Shown: positions 8,790 to 18,599 of the stretch, one piece after another | Position numbering within the stretch: the stretch's first letter is position 1 | How the letters are laid out: the number at the start of each line of letters is the position of its first letter | Assembly (NCBI RefSeq): GCF_009765995.1 | Contig: NZ_LMUI01000050.1 | Coordinates: 1 to 64,000, forward strand | DNA length: 64,000 nt | Direction: 5' to 3' | Source of the DNA: Methylocapsa sp. S129 | GTDB taxonomy: Bacteria; Pseudomonadota; Alphaproteobacteria; Rhizobiales; Beijerinckiaceae | Notes under the pieces: model-generated | What the model was told of the DNA's origin: nothing | Databases searched by the model: none | The model's input: only the letters and a program-made list of their open reading frames with translations | Translations under genes and position numbers: made by a program

Positions 8790-10555
8790 GCGCGCTCCCG
8801 ATGAGGATAGCGGCCGTCCTCGCCATTCTCGGGATCCTGACCGCGCCCCATTTCGTATCCGCGTTCGACGTGACGCTGTTGAACTTCATCGGCATCTACG
8901 CCCTCGTCGCTATCGGCCTTACTCTGCTGACCGGCGTCGGCGGCCTCGTTTCGTTTGGGCAGGCCGCGTTCGTCGGCATCGGCGCCTATTCGACCGCCTG
9001 GTTGACCACGGTCGAGGGACAATCGCCCTGGCTCGGCCTGGCGTTCGCGATCCTCTTGACTTGCGCTGTCGCCGCCGTGCTGGGCGCCGTGACGCTGCGT
9101 CTCAAAGGTCATTTCCTCTCCTTGAGCACGCTCGCCTGGGGCCTCGCGATCGGCTTCTGTTTTGGCAATATCGACGGACTCGGCCATTTCACCGGCATCG
9201 CGGATATACCGCCCATTCGCGTGGGATCGCTCGCGCTTATAGGTAGCGGCCAGATCTATTATCTGATCTGGGCGTTCGTAATCGCCGCCGTCTGCCTCAC
9301 CCATAATCTGCTGGACTCGCGTGCGGGACGGGCGATGCGCGCCCTGCGCGGGGGCAATCTTCTGGTCGAGAGTCTTGGCGTCGACGCTTTCCGCGTCCGG
9401 CTGACCCTGTTCGTTATTGCCGCCTTCCTCTCGGCTCTGTCAGGTTGGCTCTATGCGCATCTGAGCCGATATGTCAGCCCTTCGCCGTTCGATGTCGGCA
9501 TGGGCATCGAATATTTGATGATGGCGATGGTGGGCGGCGCGGCAAGTCCGATCGGGGGCGTTGTCGGCGCCGCGCTCATTTCGATTCTCAAAAATTCCAT
9601 TCAGGACTATCTGCCGTTGCTCGCCAAGGGTCTGTCGGGCCAATTGGAGATCGTCGTGTTCTCGGTTCTCTTCATCATCTTCTTGCAGCGCGCGCGCGAC
9701 GGCGTGACGCCCTTCATCGCCAAAAGACTGCCCAAAGCCAAACCCATCTCTCCCGCGCCGGCGCCGCCGCTCGCACAACGATCTCAACCGACGCCCGGCG
9801 CACCGCTGCTTCAGGTACGCAACGCCGAACGGCGGTTCAAAGGGCTGATCGCTGTCAACCAACTCAGCTTCGATGTCGCGGCAGGCGAAATCGTCGCGCT
9901 CATCGGCCCAAATGGGGCCGGCAAAAGCACGATGTTCAACCTTCTGACCGGCGCGCTCCGCCTCACCTCCGGCTCTATCATCTTCAACGGACGAGAAGTC
10001 CGCTCGATCAGCCAATGTCGGATCGCGCGCGCCGGCGTCGCGCGAACTTTCCAACATGTGAAGCTCCGGCCGCAGATGACGGTGCTCGACAACGTGCTGC
10101 TGGGCGCCTACGGCCGGCTATCGTCCGGCGTCCTCGCCGGCGCGCTCCGGCTCAACCGCGCCGAGGAGGCCCGCGTGCGCTATGAAGCCTTACGCCAACT
10201 CGAGCGCGTCGGCCTCGCGGAGCGCGCCTTCGATCTCGCGGGAAACCTGCCGCTCGGCGAGCAGCGCTTGCTCGAAATCGCCCGCGCGTTGATCGCGGAT
10301 CCGATTCTTCTCGTGCTGGACGAACCCGCCGCCGGATTGCGCCGCCAGGAAAAGCAGGCGCTCGCGGAACTCATGCGTTCTCTGCGCGCGGAGCGACTGA
10401 CGATTCTCCTCGTCGAGCACGACATGGACTTCGTCATGAACCTCGCCGATCGCGTCGTCGTGATGGAATTTGGCGCCAAACTCAGCGAAGGCGCGCCCGC
10501 GCAGGTTCGCGACGACCCGCGCGTGCAAGAGGCTTATCTCGGAGGCGTCGCGTGA
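8786..10555 (+). CDS. Fused Liv-type permease-ATPase (LivM-LivG)
   Basis: A 589-residue fusion. Residues 1 to about 310 form a LivM-type permease (GIYALVAIGLTLLTGVGG, then GGAASPIGGVVGAA). A Pro/Ala-rich linker (about 315-345) leads into a LivG-type ATPase with Walker A GPNGAGKST (about 373), a signature region NLPLGEQRLLEIARA, Walker B LLVLDEPAAGL and H-loop LLVEHD. The partner gene livF overlaps downstream (GTGA). Fusing one permease to one ATPase fixes the 1:1 stoichiometry of that half-transporter. Confidence 0.93.
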   Translation: MSALPMRIAAVLAILGILTAPHFVSAFDVTLLNFIGIYALVAIGLTLLTGVGGLVSFGQAAFVGIGAYSTAWLTTVEGQSPWLGLAFAILLTCAVAAVLGAVTLRLKGHFLSLSTLAWGLAIGFCFGNIDGLGHFTGIADIPPIRVGSLALIGSGQIYYLIWAFVIAAVCLTHNLLDSRAGRAMRALRGGNLLVESLGVDAFRVRLTLFVIAAFLSALSGWLYAHLSRYVSPSPFDVGMGIEYLMMAMVGGAASPIGGVVGAALISILKNSIQDYLPLLAKGLSGQLEIVVFSVLFIIFLQRARDGVTPFIAKRLPKAKPISPAPAPPLAQRSQPTPGAPLLQVRNAERRFKGLIAVNQLSFDVAAGEIVALIGPNGAGKSTMFNLLTGALRLTSGSIIFNGREVRSISQCRIARAGVARTFQHVKLRPQMTVLDNVLLGAYGRLSSGVLAGALRLNRAEEARVRYEALRQLERVGLAERAFDLAGNLPLGEQRLLEIARALIADPILLVLDEPAAGLRRQEKQALAELMRSLRAERLTILLVEHDMDFVMNLADRVVVMEFGAKLSEGAPAQVRDDPRVQEAYLGGVA

Positions 10556-11271
10556 GCTCGCTACTCGAGATCGAGGGCGTCGGGGTTTGCTACGGCAAAG
10601 CCGAGGCGGTGCGCGACGTCTCGCTCAGCGTGCCGGGCGGGCGGATCGTCACCGTCATCGGCCCCAATGGCGCGGGCAAGACGACACTGCTGATGGCGGC
10701 GATGGGGCTGCTGCCCTTCAGCGGGCGCATGATCTTCGATGGCGCCGACCTCTCGCGGTTCGGGACAGAAGAGCGGGTCGAGCGCGGCCTTTGCCTCGTG
10801 CCCGAGAAGCGCGAGCTGTTCTCGGAAATGTCGGTCTGGGACAATCTGCGATTGGGCGCCTTCAGCCGCCGGGATCGCGACGTCGCCGTGGATTTGCAGG
10901 GCGTCCTTGCGCGCTTTCCTCGCCTCGCCGAGCGGCGGCGTCAGTCGGCGGGAACCTTGTCGGGCGGCGAGCGCCAAATGCTCGCGCTGGGACGCGCGCT
11001 GATGATGAGGCCGCGCCTGCTCATGCTAGACGAGCCGAGCCTCGGTCTGGCGCCGCTGATCGTGCGCGAGATATTCAAGGTCATCGCGTCGCTGCGGCAA
11101 ACCGGCGTCTCCATCCTACTGGTCGAGCAGAACGCTCGCGCAGCGCTGGAGACGGCTGATTTCGGCTATATCCTGGAGACCGGCGAGATCGCGGGATCGG
11201 GACCGGCTGACGCCTTACTGCGCGACCCCAAACTCATAGAGACCTATCTGGGCCATGTTTCGGGCGTTTAG
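10552..11271 (+). CDS. Liv-type ABC transporter ATPase (LivF-like)
   Basis: A 239-residue ATPase with Walker A GPNGAGKTTLL, signature LSGGERQMLALGRAL, Walker B LLMLDEPSLGLAP and H-loop LLVEQN, full length for LivF. The GTG start sits inside the preceding stop (GTGA) and has a GGAGG seven bases upstream, so translation is coupled. It energises the transporter together with the ATPase half of the upstream fusion. Its stop overlaps the convergent racemase-like gene by a few bases. Confidence 0.93.
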   Translation: MSSLLEIEGVGVCYGKAEAVRDVSLSVPGGRIVTVIGPNGAGKTTLLMAAMGLLPFSGRMIFDGADLSRFGTEERVERGLCLVPEKRELFSEMSVWDNLRLGAFSRRDRDVAVDLQGVLARFPRLAERRRQSAGTLSGGERQMLALGRALMMRPRLLMLDEPSLGLAPLIVREIFKVIASLRQTGVSILLVEQNARAALETADFGYILETGEIAGSGPADALLRDPKLIETYLGHVSGV

Positions 11272-12065
11272 CGCGCAGAGGTCGGCTTTATCGGCGCCAA
11301 CATGGCCTGAAAGTCCGCCTTCGCGCGCTCGGGCGCCAGCGCGAAACTCGGGCCGCGGCTGGGCTCGATCCCATCGAGCGCGCGAATCTGCATCCACATT
11401 TCCGCGCTCTTCAGCGCAATCGAAGCGCAATTGACCACGGGGGCGTGTCCGATGCGATAGGAACGCTCGCTCGCGACGAGCAATCCCGGCAAGACGCCCG
11501 CCGGCACGATAACGTCAGCGCCCGACGCGACCATCGGCTCCGCGCATTCGGCGAACCGACGAAGCAGGCGGTTCTTGGCTTCGACATCCCCGTCGAAGGC
11601 GGCGTTGAAATCCTCTGGAACGAAGCTCAGCCCCTTGACATGGGTGATCCGTCCGCCGAGCCCGTAGCGGTCGGCTTGTTCGTAGTGCCAGACCTCGAAC
11701 ACCGGATCGAGCGTCACCAGGCCGATGCGGCGACCGAGCTGCGCGGCGGCGAACAATGTCGACTCGCCGACGCCGATGACGGGGATGGTGAGCGCGGAGC
11801 GCAATTCGTAGAGGCCGGGGTCCTGAAAATGCCCAAGGACGAATCCGTCGTAGCCCGCACGCTCCGCGTCGATGCCATTGCTGATCGCGCGCATCGAACA
11901 GCGGGCCTCGGAGAGCCGGCCGAAGTCGCGAACGGACGGCGATAGACCGCCGCGCACGTCGATGGTCACGCCCGGCGCAGCGATTTGGGAGAGATAGGCC
12001 GATAGCCGCGCGAGATAGGGCGCGCTGGCCTCCTCATCGACAAAGCTCTGCCAATAAATGCGCAT
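11268..12065 (-). CDS. Asp/Glu/hydantoin racemase-superfamily protein lacking the usual cysteines
   Basis: A 265-residue protein of the Asp/Glu-hydantoin racemase fold. The overall pattern is clear: GYDGFVLGHFQDPGL, then IPVIGVGES. Both cysteine positions that drive two-base racemisation are changed: His79 (LGHF where hydantoin racemases have ACFxDPGL) and Ala189 (VPAG where LGC is usual). A cysteine does occur elsewhere (VVNCAS). It may be a lyase, isomerase or decarboxylase of the superfamily rather than a racemase. It is convergent with the Liv operon and divergent from the MarR gene, next to an SDR remnant. Confidence 0.8.
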   Translation of the reverse strand: MRIYWQSFVDEEASAPYLARLSAYLSQIAAPGVTIDVRGGLSPSVRDFGRLSEARCSMRAISNGIDAERAGYDGFVLGHFQDPGLYELRSALTIPVIGVGESTLFAAAQLGRRIGLVTLDPVFEVWHYEQADRYGLGGRITHVKGLSFVPEDFNAAFDGDVEAKNRLLRRFAECAEPMVASGADVIVPAGVLPGLLVASERSYRIGHAPVVNCASIALKSAEMWMQIRALDGIEPSRGPSFALAPERAKADFQAMLAPIKPTSAR

Positions 12066-12083
12066 GATCGCCCTTCCCGGCGC

Positions 12084-12335
12084 CTAGAGGCTGATCGAGC
12101 CGATGCCCGCGCGCCCGCAGACATAGAGTACCTGGCCGATGAGAAAGCCCGCCTCAGGCGCAACGAAAAACTTCACCGCCCGCGCCACGTCATAGCCGCG
12201 ACCAAGCCGACCGACGGGAATGGCCTGTGTGAGCTTTTGGGCGCGCTCGGATTGCGGCGACATCACGCTCTCAAACATTCGGTGTCGGCGATCAGGCTCG
12301 GCGCGACGACATTCACGGTGAGGCCGGACGACCCT
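12084..12335 (-). pseudogene. Short-chain dehydrogenase C-terminal remnant (frameshifted)
   Basis: The last 60 or so residues look like an SDR tail (AIPVGRLGRGYDVARAV, then EAGFLIGQVLYVCG). Immediately upstream, in another frame, GLTVNVVAPSLIADTE continues the same SDR fold, so a frameshift near 12290 separates them. The Rossmann N-terminus and YxxxK region are missing. The fragment sits right upstream of the racemase-like gene and is the decayed end of a pathway dehydrogenase. Confidence 0.65.
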
Positions 12336-12515
12336 ATTTCCAATGCCCAGGGCCAACAACGTCCAACGAACTTTCATCTTGGCGCAAAAAAGTTTAGGGT
12401 TCAAGCGTCTGCGCGCTCGGCAGCGGCAAACAGGGGAGGCGGCGATTGGCGATTCTTGGACATCCAAAACATCGCCGTTCATAGCCCTCGCCCGTCTCCA
12501 TCCCGGTTGGGCGCC

Positions 12516-13040
12516 ATGAGCGACAATTCCCTCGATCTCGCGACGCAGGCGGTCGATCTCGAAATCATCGTTGACCGCGCGCGGGACGGTCAGAAGCTGC
12601 AATTGCGGCTATGGTTGCGCATGCTGTCCATCACCAAGATGATTTCGCAGGAGATTCGTCGAAGGCTGCGGATCGAATTTCAGGCGACCTTGCCTCAATT
12701 CGACATTCTGGCTCAGCTCTATCGTGAGCGGGACGGCCTTCGGCTCGGCGAATTGTCGCGTCGAACCATGGTCACCAACGGCAATATCACCGGCCTCGCC
12801 GACCGACTCGAGGCCGACGGTCTGATTGTGCGGGAGATTCTGGACGGGGATCGCAGGGTGACCGTCGCCAAATTGACCAAACAGGGCCGGGAAACCTTCG
12901 CCGAAATGGCCAGCGCTCACGAGGGCTGGCTGCGCGAGCTCATGAGCGACGTCGACCAGGACACGCTGGCGCTCGTATTGAGCCAACTCGCGACCGTCAA
13001 AAACTCGGCGAGCCGCAGTCTCGTCGAGAGCGAAGACTGA
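12516..13040 (+). CDS. MarR-family transcriptional regulator
   Basis: A 174-residue winged-helix protein of the MarR family. The core shows LPQFDILAQLYRERDG, the recognition segment LSRRTMVTNGNITGLADRL, and the wing region DGDRRVTVAKLTKQG. The ATG at 12516 is chosen because sequence upstream runs antisense through the SDR remnant and has no family similarity. MarR regulators respond to aromatic or acyl-CoA ligands and often control neighbouring catabolic operons. The racemase/Liv/ligase cluster is the obvious target, but I identified no operator. Confidence 0.88.
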   Translation: MSDNSLDLATQAVDLEIIVDRARDGQKLQLRLWLRMLSITKMISQEIRRRLRIEFQATLPQFDILAQLYRERDGLRLGELSRRTMVTNGNITGLADRLEADGLIVREILDGDRRVTVAKLTKQGRETFAEMASAHEGWLRELMSDVDQDTLALVLSQLATVKNSASRSLVESED

Positions 13041-13210
13041 ACGTCGCACGCCCCGCGAAATCCTCAGCGAACATCGCCGCGGCCAGCGGACCAAAATACG
13101 GTCCTTGCCGCTTGATCGGCGGCGAGTTCCTGGCGCCTGCTTGGCTCGACCTCCAACGTTTGCGCCACAACCGTCAATATGACATCGCCCGACAAGCTAA
13201 CGAATTCGCC

Positions 13211-14658
13211 TCAAGCGGCGAAAGGATCGGCTGTGAGCGGCCATAGCGGACGAGTGAGCTTGGTGTAGCGCGTGTCGTCGTGGCCAAGCGCGCCGGGACC
13301 GGCCGCGTAAAGGATCGCGGCCGAGATCGGAGCGAAGCCGGCGTGGAAATGCTGCGTCGACTTCACGACGATGATCTTGCGGCTGCGCAGGTCGAGGCCG
13401 GTCTTCTCAAACCCTTCGGGGTGAAATACCTGCGTTCGGTGCGTATTCAATACGAGGTCGATGCCTTGCGCCGAAACCCAGGCTGCCGAGCCCATGGGCG
13501 CCGGCGACGCGCCAAAACGCTGCATCACGTTCTCGGCGAGACCGCGCACAGTGACGACGAGATCGACCGGATCGCCGGAGCTCTTGCCGGTCTTGCCGCC
13601 GATGCGCAACGCGAAAGTGGCGCCCACGCCCGCATCCACACAGAAGCGGACGGCGACCGGATCCCAATAGTAGCCACTGACGACGTCGGTCACGCCGCGT
13701 TCGAGCATACGGCGCAGGACGAAGGTGGAATCGCCCGGCGCGCCGCCGCCGGCGTTGTCCGCCGTGTCGGCGATGACGACGGGGCCGCCCTCGATCGCCA
13801 GCGCCCGATCCAACGCCTCGTCGATGTTCAGAAATTTCGCGCGGATCGACTCGCGCATGGCGAATATCTCCTCGCCCAGCCGCCGGGCGACACTCGCGGC
13901 TCGCCCGGCGTCGCCGTCCACCACCGCCAGCGTCTTCATGCCGACATCCGCCACATCGGCCCAGGGAAAGCCGTGGCCGAGCGACACCGATAGCACGCCA
14001 TCCTTACCCTCCATCGCGTACATGCGATCCACGAAGCCGCGCAACGGCTGTTCGGTGGTGCGGAATGCGCCGATCATCCGGCAATCCCAGGTCGCCATCA
14101 CGGGATGAGTGCGCCCCTCCGCGGCATCGGCGATCAGCGTAAACAGTTCCTCCGCGCGGTCGCCGATGTCGGTGTGCGGGTACTCCTTGTAGATGACCAG
14201 AGCAGTGGCGCAGCGGATCATGGCGTCGGTGAGATGGCAGTGCAGGTCAAGCTCCGCGCCCACCGCCGCGCTATCGCCGACGATCGCGCGCACGCGCGCC
14301 AGGATGTCGCCCTCGCAATCGTCGACGCCCTCCGCGGCCATGGCGCCGTGCAGCGCCAGGAGGACCACGTCCACCGGCATCGCCCGGCGCAGATCCTCGA
14401 GCAACTCGTCGCGCAGCCGCTCATATGCGGCGGCGACGATGCGCCCGCCGGGTTCCGCGTAGGTACAGAGGCTCTCCGCCACTTCCCAACCCCGCCCCTC
14501 GGCCCGCCGCCGCCAGATGATGAGCTGGTTGGAGCAGTAGTTGGACGGGCGCCGGGTCGCATCGCCATGCGCGAGAAACGCGTCAGCGAAGTTCTGATAG
14601 CCGGTCGGGATCGGTGCGAATGTATTCGTCTCCGTATCGAATCCCGCGATGAAAACCT

Positions 14659-14662
<4 letters not shown>
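13211..14662 (-). CDS. M81-family metallopeptidase (MlrC-like), first copy
   Basis: A 483-residue member of the M81 family, whose founding member microcystinase C (MlrC) cleaves linear microcystin products. Conserved segments: the opening FIAGFDTETNTFAP, LDLHCHLTDAM, YKEYPHTD, and ADTADNAGGGAPGDST. The start is a TTG that shares bases with the dppF stop (TTGA), with GGAGG just upstream, so it is translationally coupled to the transporter. It is the last gene of the first Dpp operon and is likely a cytoplasmic zinc hydrolase acting on the imported substrate. Despite the family name, many members act on unknown amides. Confidence 0.9.
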
Positions 14663-15620
<958 letters not shown>

Positions 15621-15624
<4 letters not shown>

Positions 15625-16610
15625 TGGACGGCCTTCGCGGCAAGCCAGCAAGCGGCGCGATGGCCATCGGAACCAGTCGGGATGAGCGCCGGGCGCCTCT
15701 CGCAGACCGCCGAGGCCTGCGCGCAGCGCGGCGCAAAGGCGCAGCCGGAAAGCTCTGCGGTGAGATCGGGAACCGAGCCGGCGATCGATCGCAGCCGCTC
15801 GCCCGGCGCGGCCCGCTCCGGCAAGGCGTCGAGCAGCGCTTGCGTATAGGGATGGGCTGGAGCGCCCAATACTTCCGCGGTTGGCCCCTCCTCGACCACG
15901 GCGCCGGCATACATGACATAGAGGCGATCGCAGAACTGCGAGGCGACCGCCAAATCGTGGGTGATGAACAGAATCGCCGTGCCGAGTGAGTTCGCCTTGG
16001 CGCGCAGAAGGTGGAGAACCTGACGTTGGACCGTCACGTCAAGCGCTGTGGTCGCCTCGTCGGCGACGATCAGCTTTGGCTCGCAGGAAAATGCGAGCCC
16101 GATCAACACGCGCTGGCGCATGCCGCCTGAGAGTTCGAAGGGATAGCGCCCGAACACTTGTTCGGGATCAGCGATACGCATATCGCCGAGGAGCCGGATC
16201 GCCAGATCGCGCGCCGCGCGCCCGGACAAACCCCGATGGAGCCGTATCACTTCCAGCATCTGTCGCCCGATCCGTCTGGTCGGGTTGAGCGCCGTCAACG
16301 GTTCCTGAAAGATCATCGCAACGTCGCGGCCGCGGATATTGACCATCTCTTTTTCGCTCGCTGCGAGAATGTCGCGCCCGCAAAGCGCGACCGACCCACC
16401 CGCCACTTCGAAGCGGCCTTCGGGCAAGAGACGCATGGCCATCAGGGAAGTTACGGACTTGGCCGAGCCGGACTCGCCGACGATGCCGACTCTCTCACCT
16501 GCGTCGACGCGGATCGAAGCGCCGTTCACGGCATGAACCGCGCCGCCGTAAGTCGGAAACCGTAGGGTGAGATTGCGGATTTCGAGGACGACGCGCGATG
16601 GGTCCGCCAT
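15621..16610 (-). CDS. Dipeptide/oligopeptide ABC transporter ATPase (DppD-like) with altered Walker A
   Basis: A 329-residue ATPase of the DppD type, with signature LSGGMRQRVLIGLA, Walker B LIVADEATTALDVT and the C-terminal Cys cluster (CAFAPRC). Walker A reads GESGSAKS: Ala50 replaces the glycine normally just before the catalytic lysine. The start at 16610 lies right behind the permease stop; frame further upstream is antisense permease sequence. Whether this site hydrolyses ATP normally is open, since the paired DppF site is intact. Confidence 0.92.
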
Positions 16611-16611
16611 G

Positions 16612-17493
16612 TCAGCGCCCCTTCTGTCTGGGATCGAGCAAGTCGCGGACGCCGTCGCCGAGAAGGTTAAAGCCCGTCGCGGTGAACAGGATCGCGAAGC
16701 CGGGAAAGGCGGAATACCACCATTGGTCCAGGATGAAGTTGCGGCCGGTGGAGACCATCGCCCCCCATTCGGCCGTCGGCTGCTGGGCGCCAAGGCCAAT
16801 GAAGGAGAGCGCCGAAGCCATGAGGATGGCCCCGCCGAGATCGAGAGTCGCCTGAACGATAAGCGGCGGCATGGCGTTGCGCGCGACGTGCCAGCGCAGA
16901 ACCTGCCAATTCGAAGCGCCAAAGATATAGGCGCCCTTCACATAGGGCATTTCGCGGATGACAAGCGCCTGGCCGCGGGCGAGCCGGACATAGAACGGGA
17001 TGCGCACGATCGCCATGGCGAGCATGGCGTTGAAGAGACTCGGACCCAGCGCCGCCGCCAGCGCCATGGTGACGACCAGCGACGGCACGGAGAGGACAAC
17101 GTCCATGATGCGCATCAGCACTGTATCGACCCGGCCGCCCAAGATGCCGGAGAGGCAGCCGACCACGGCGCCGACGCCGCCAGCGATAACAACGACAAAG
17201 AACCCGACGCCGACCGAAAGCCGCCCCCCAAAGACGACGCGGCTGTAAAGGTCGCGGCCAACTTCGTCGGTGCCGAACCAATGGGCGCCCGAAGGCGGAG
17301 CGAGACGCGCTCTCAGGCTTATCGCATTTGGGTCATGGGTCGCGAGCCAGGGCGCGAACGCCACGAAAACGAGCACCGTCAGAATCATCAAGATCCCCAA
17401 AACCGTCAGGGGGCTCTTGCGGATGCGGTAGAATAGGAAGCCCCAATCGGAGATGGCGACGGGAGCGGCGACGATGGGTCCGGCGGCGCTCAC
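16612..17493 (-). CDS. Dipeptide/oligopeptide ABC transporter permease (DppC-like)
   Basis: A 293-residue inner-membrane permease with an N-terminal span (about residues 30-50), the family opening HDPNAISLRARLAPPS and FGTDEVGRDLYSRVV, and the EAA-type loop around GALVIREMPY/ASNWQVLRW. The GTG start follows the dppB stop by one base. It pairs with the upstream permease to form the channel. Confidence 0.93.
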   Translation of the reverse strand: MSAAGPIVAAPVAISDWGFLFYRIRKSPLTVLGILMILTVLVFVAFAPWLATHDPNAISLRARLAPPSGAHWFGTDEVGRDLYSRVVFGGRLSVGVGFFVVVIAGGVGAVVGCLSGILGGRVDTVLMRIMDVVLSVPSLVVTMALAAALGPSLFNAMLAMAIVRIPFYVRLARGQALVIREMPYVKGAYIFGASNWQVLRWHVARNAMPPLIVQATLDLGGAILMASALSFIGLGAQQPTAEWGAMVSTGRNFILDQWWYSAFPGFAILFTATGFNLLGDGVRDLLDPRQKGR

Positions 17494-17494
17494 G

Positions 17495-18511
17495 TCAGTT
17501 GACGCCCGTGATGCGCGGATCGATCGCCATGTAGATCAGATCGACCGCCAGATTGACGAGCACATAGGCGAAGGAGACGACGACCGAAAAACCCATCACG
17601 GCGGGAAAATCGAGTGACTGGATCGAGTTCACGACATAGGCGCCCATGCCCGGCCAGGCGAACACCGTCTCGGTCAAAACAGCACCGTAAAGGAGGTCGC
17701 CAAGCGCGAGGCCGAGCACTGTGATCGACGGGATCAGCGCATTGGGGAGCGCGTGACCGCAGATGACGCGCCATTTCGCGATTCCGTTCGCCCGCGCTGT
17801 GCGGACATAATCCTGCTGCAGTTCATCAAGCATGGCCGAGCGAATCTGGCGGGCGACCACGCCGAGGTGGATGAAGCCAAGGGTGAAGGCAGGCAGGACC
17901 AAGTGGCGCAACGTGCTGCCGAACGCGGGAAGATCGCCGGCGAGGAGGCTGTCGACGAGGTAAAATCCGGTCACGCGTGAGGGAATCGCAAGGTTCGGAT
18001 CGATGCGCCCGCCCCCAGGCAAAACGCCAAGCGCGCCATAGAACGTCACGATGAGGATAAGGCCGAGCCAGAAGGCTGGCGTCGAAATGCCAATGACCGC
18101 GAGGGTGCGCACCACATGGTCGATCGGCCGGTCGCGGTAGACGGCCGAGAGCACGCCGAGCGGCGCGCCCATCAACGTAGCGATCAGCAGCGCGACGAGA
18201 GCGAGTTCGAGGGAAGCAGGAAAGAAGGCGACGAGATCCTCGATCACCGGCCGGTTGGTGCGAAGCGAGGCGCCGAGATCGCCGCGCAGGATGCCTGTGA
18301 GGTAGCGCCAATATTGTTCCGGCAGCGGGCGATCGAGGCCCATCTGCTGTCGGATGCTCGTTACGATTTCATCGCTCGCCCGATCGCCAGCGACGAGGCG
18401 GGCGGGATCGCCGGGGATGATGTGCGAGATCGCGAAGGTGATCAGCGAAACGCCGAACACCACCAACACCAGAAAAATCAGGCGCTTCCGAATAATATTG
18501 ACGAAGGGCAA
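17495..18511 (-). CDS. Dipeptide/oligopeptide ABC transporter permease (DppB-like)
   Basis: A 338-residue permease of the DppB type. It opens with a membrane span (LIFLVLVVFGVSLITF), then IIPGDPARL and the long periplasmic loop. The EAA-type loop reads DYVRTARANGIAKWRVICGHALPNA in two overlapping pieces. The start is TTG with GGGGGAG upstream. A hairpin in the 88-base gap behind the binding-protein gene probably lowers its expression relative to that gene. Confidence 0.92.
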   Translation of the reverse strand: MPFVNIIRKRLIFLVLVVFGVSLITFAISHIIPGDPARLVAGDRASDEIVTSIRQQMGLDRPLPEQYWRYLTGILRGDLGASLRTNRPVIEDLVAFFPASLELALVALLIATLMGAPLGVLSAVYRDRPIDHVVRTLAVIGISTPAFWLGLILIVTFYGALGVLPGGGRIDPNLAIPSRVTGFYLVDSLLAGDLPAFGSTLRHLVLPAFTLGFIHLGVVARQIRSAMLDELQQDYVRTARANGIAKWRVICGHALPNALIPSITVLGLALGDLLYGAVLTETVFAWPGMGAYVVNSIQSLDFPAVMGFSVVVSFAYVLVNLAVDLIYMAIDPRITGVN

Positions 18512-18548
18512 CGCGCTCTCCCCCGGGCATGGGTTGCACGGCGCGACA

Positions 18549-18586
18549 AGGGGCGAGACCGACCGTCGTCAGGACGGCCGGCCCCT
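18549..18586 (-). terminator. Intercistronic hairpin between binding-protein and permease genes
   Basis: Two-part stem: AGGGGC (18549-18554) pairs with GCCCCT (18581-18586), and inside it GACCGTC (18561-18567) pairs with GACGGCC (18573-18579) with one wobble. It starts 14 bases downstream of the binding-protein stop. No long T-run follows, so it fits an mRNA-stabilising or partial-attenuation hairpin better than a full terminator. Confidence 0.5.
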
Positions 18587-18599
18587 GAATTGGACAGGT

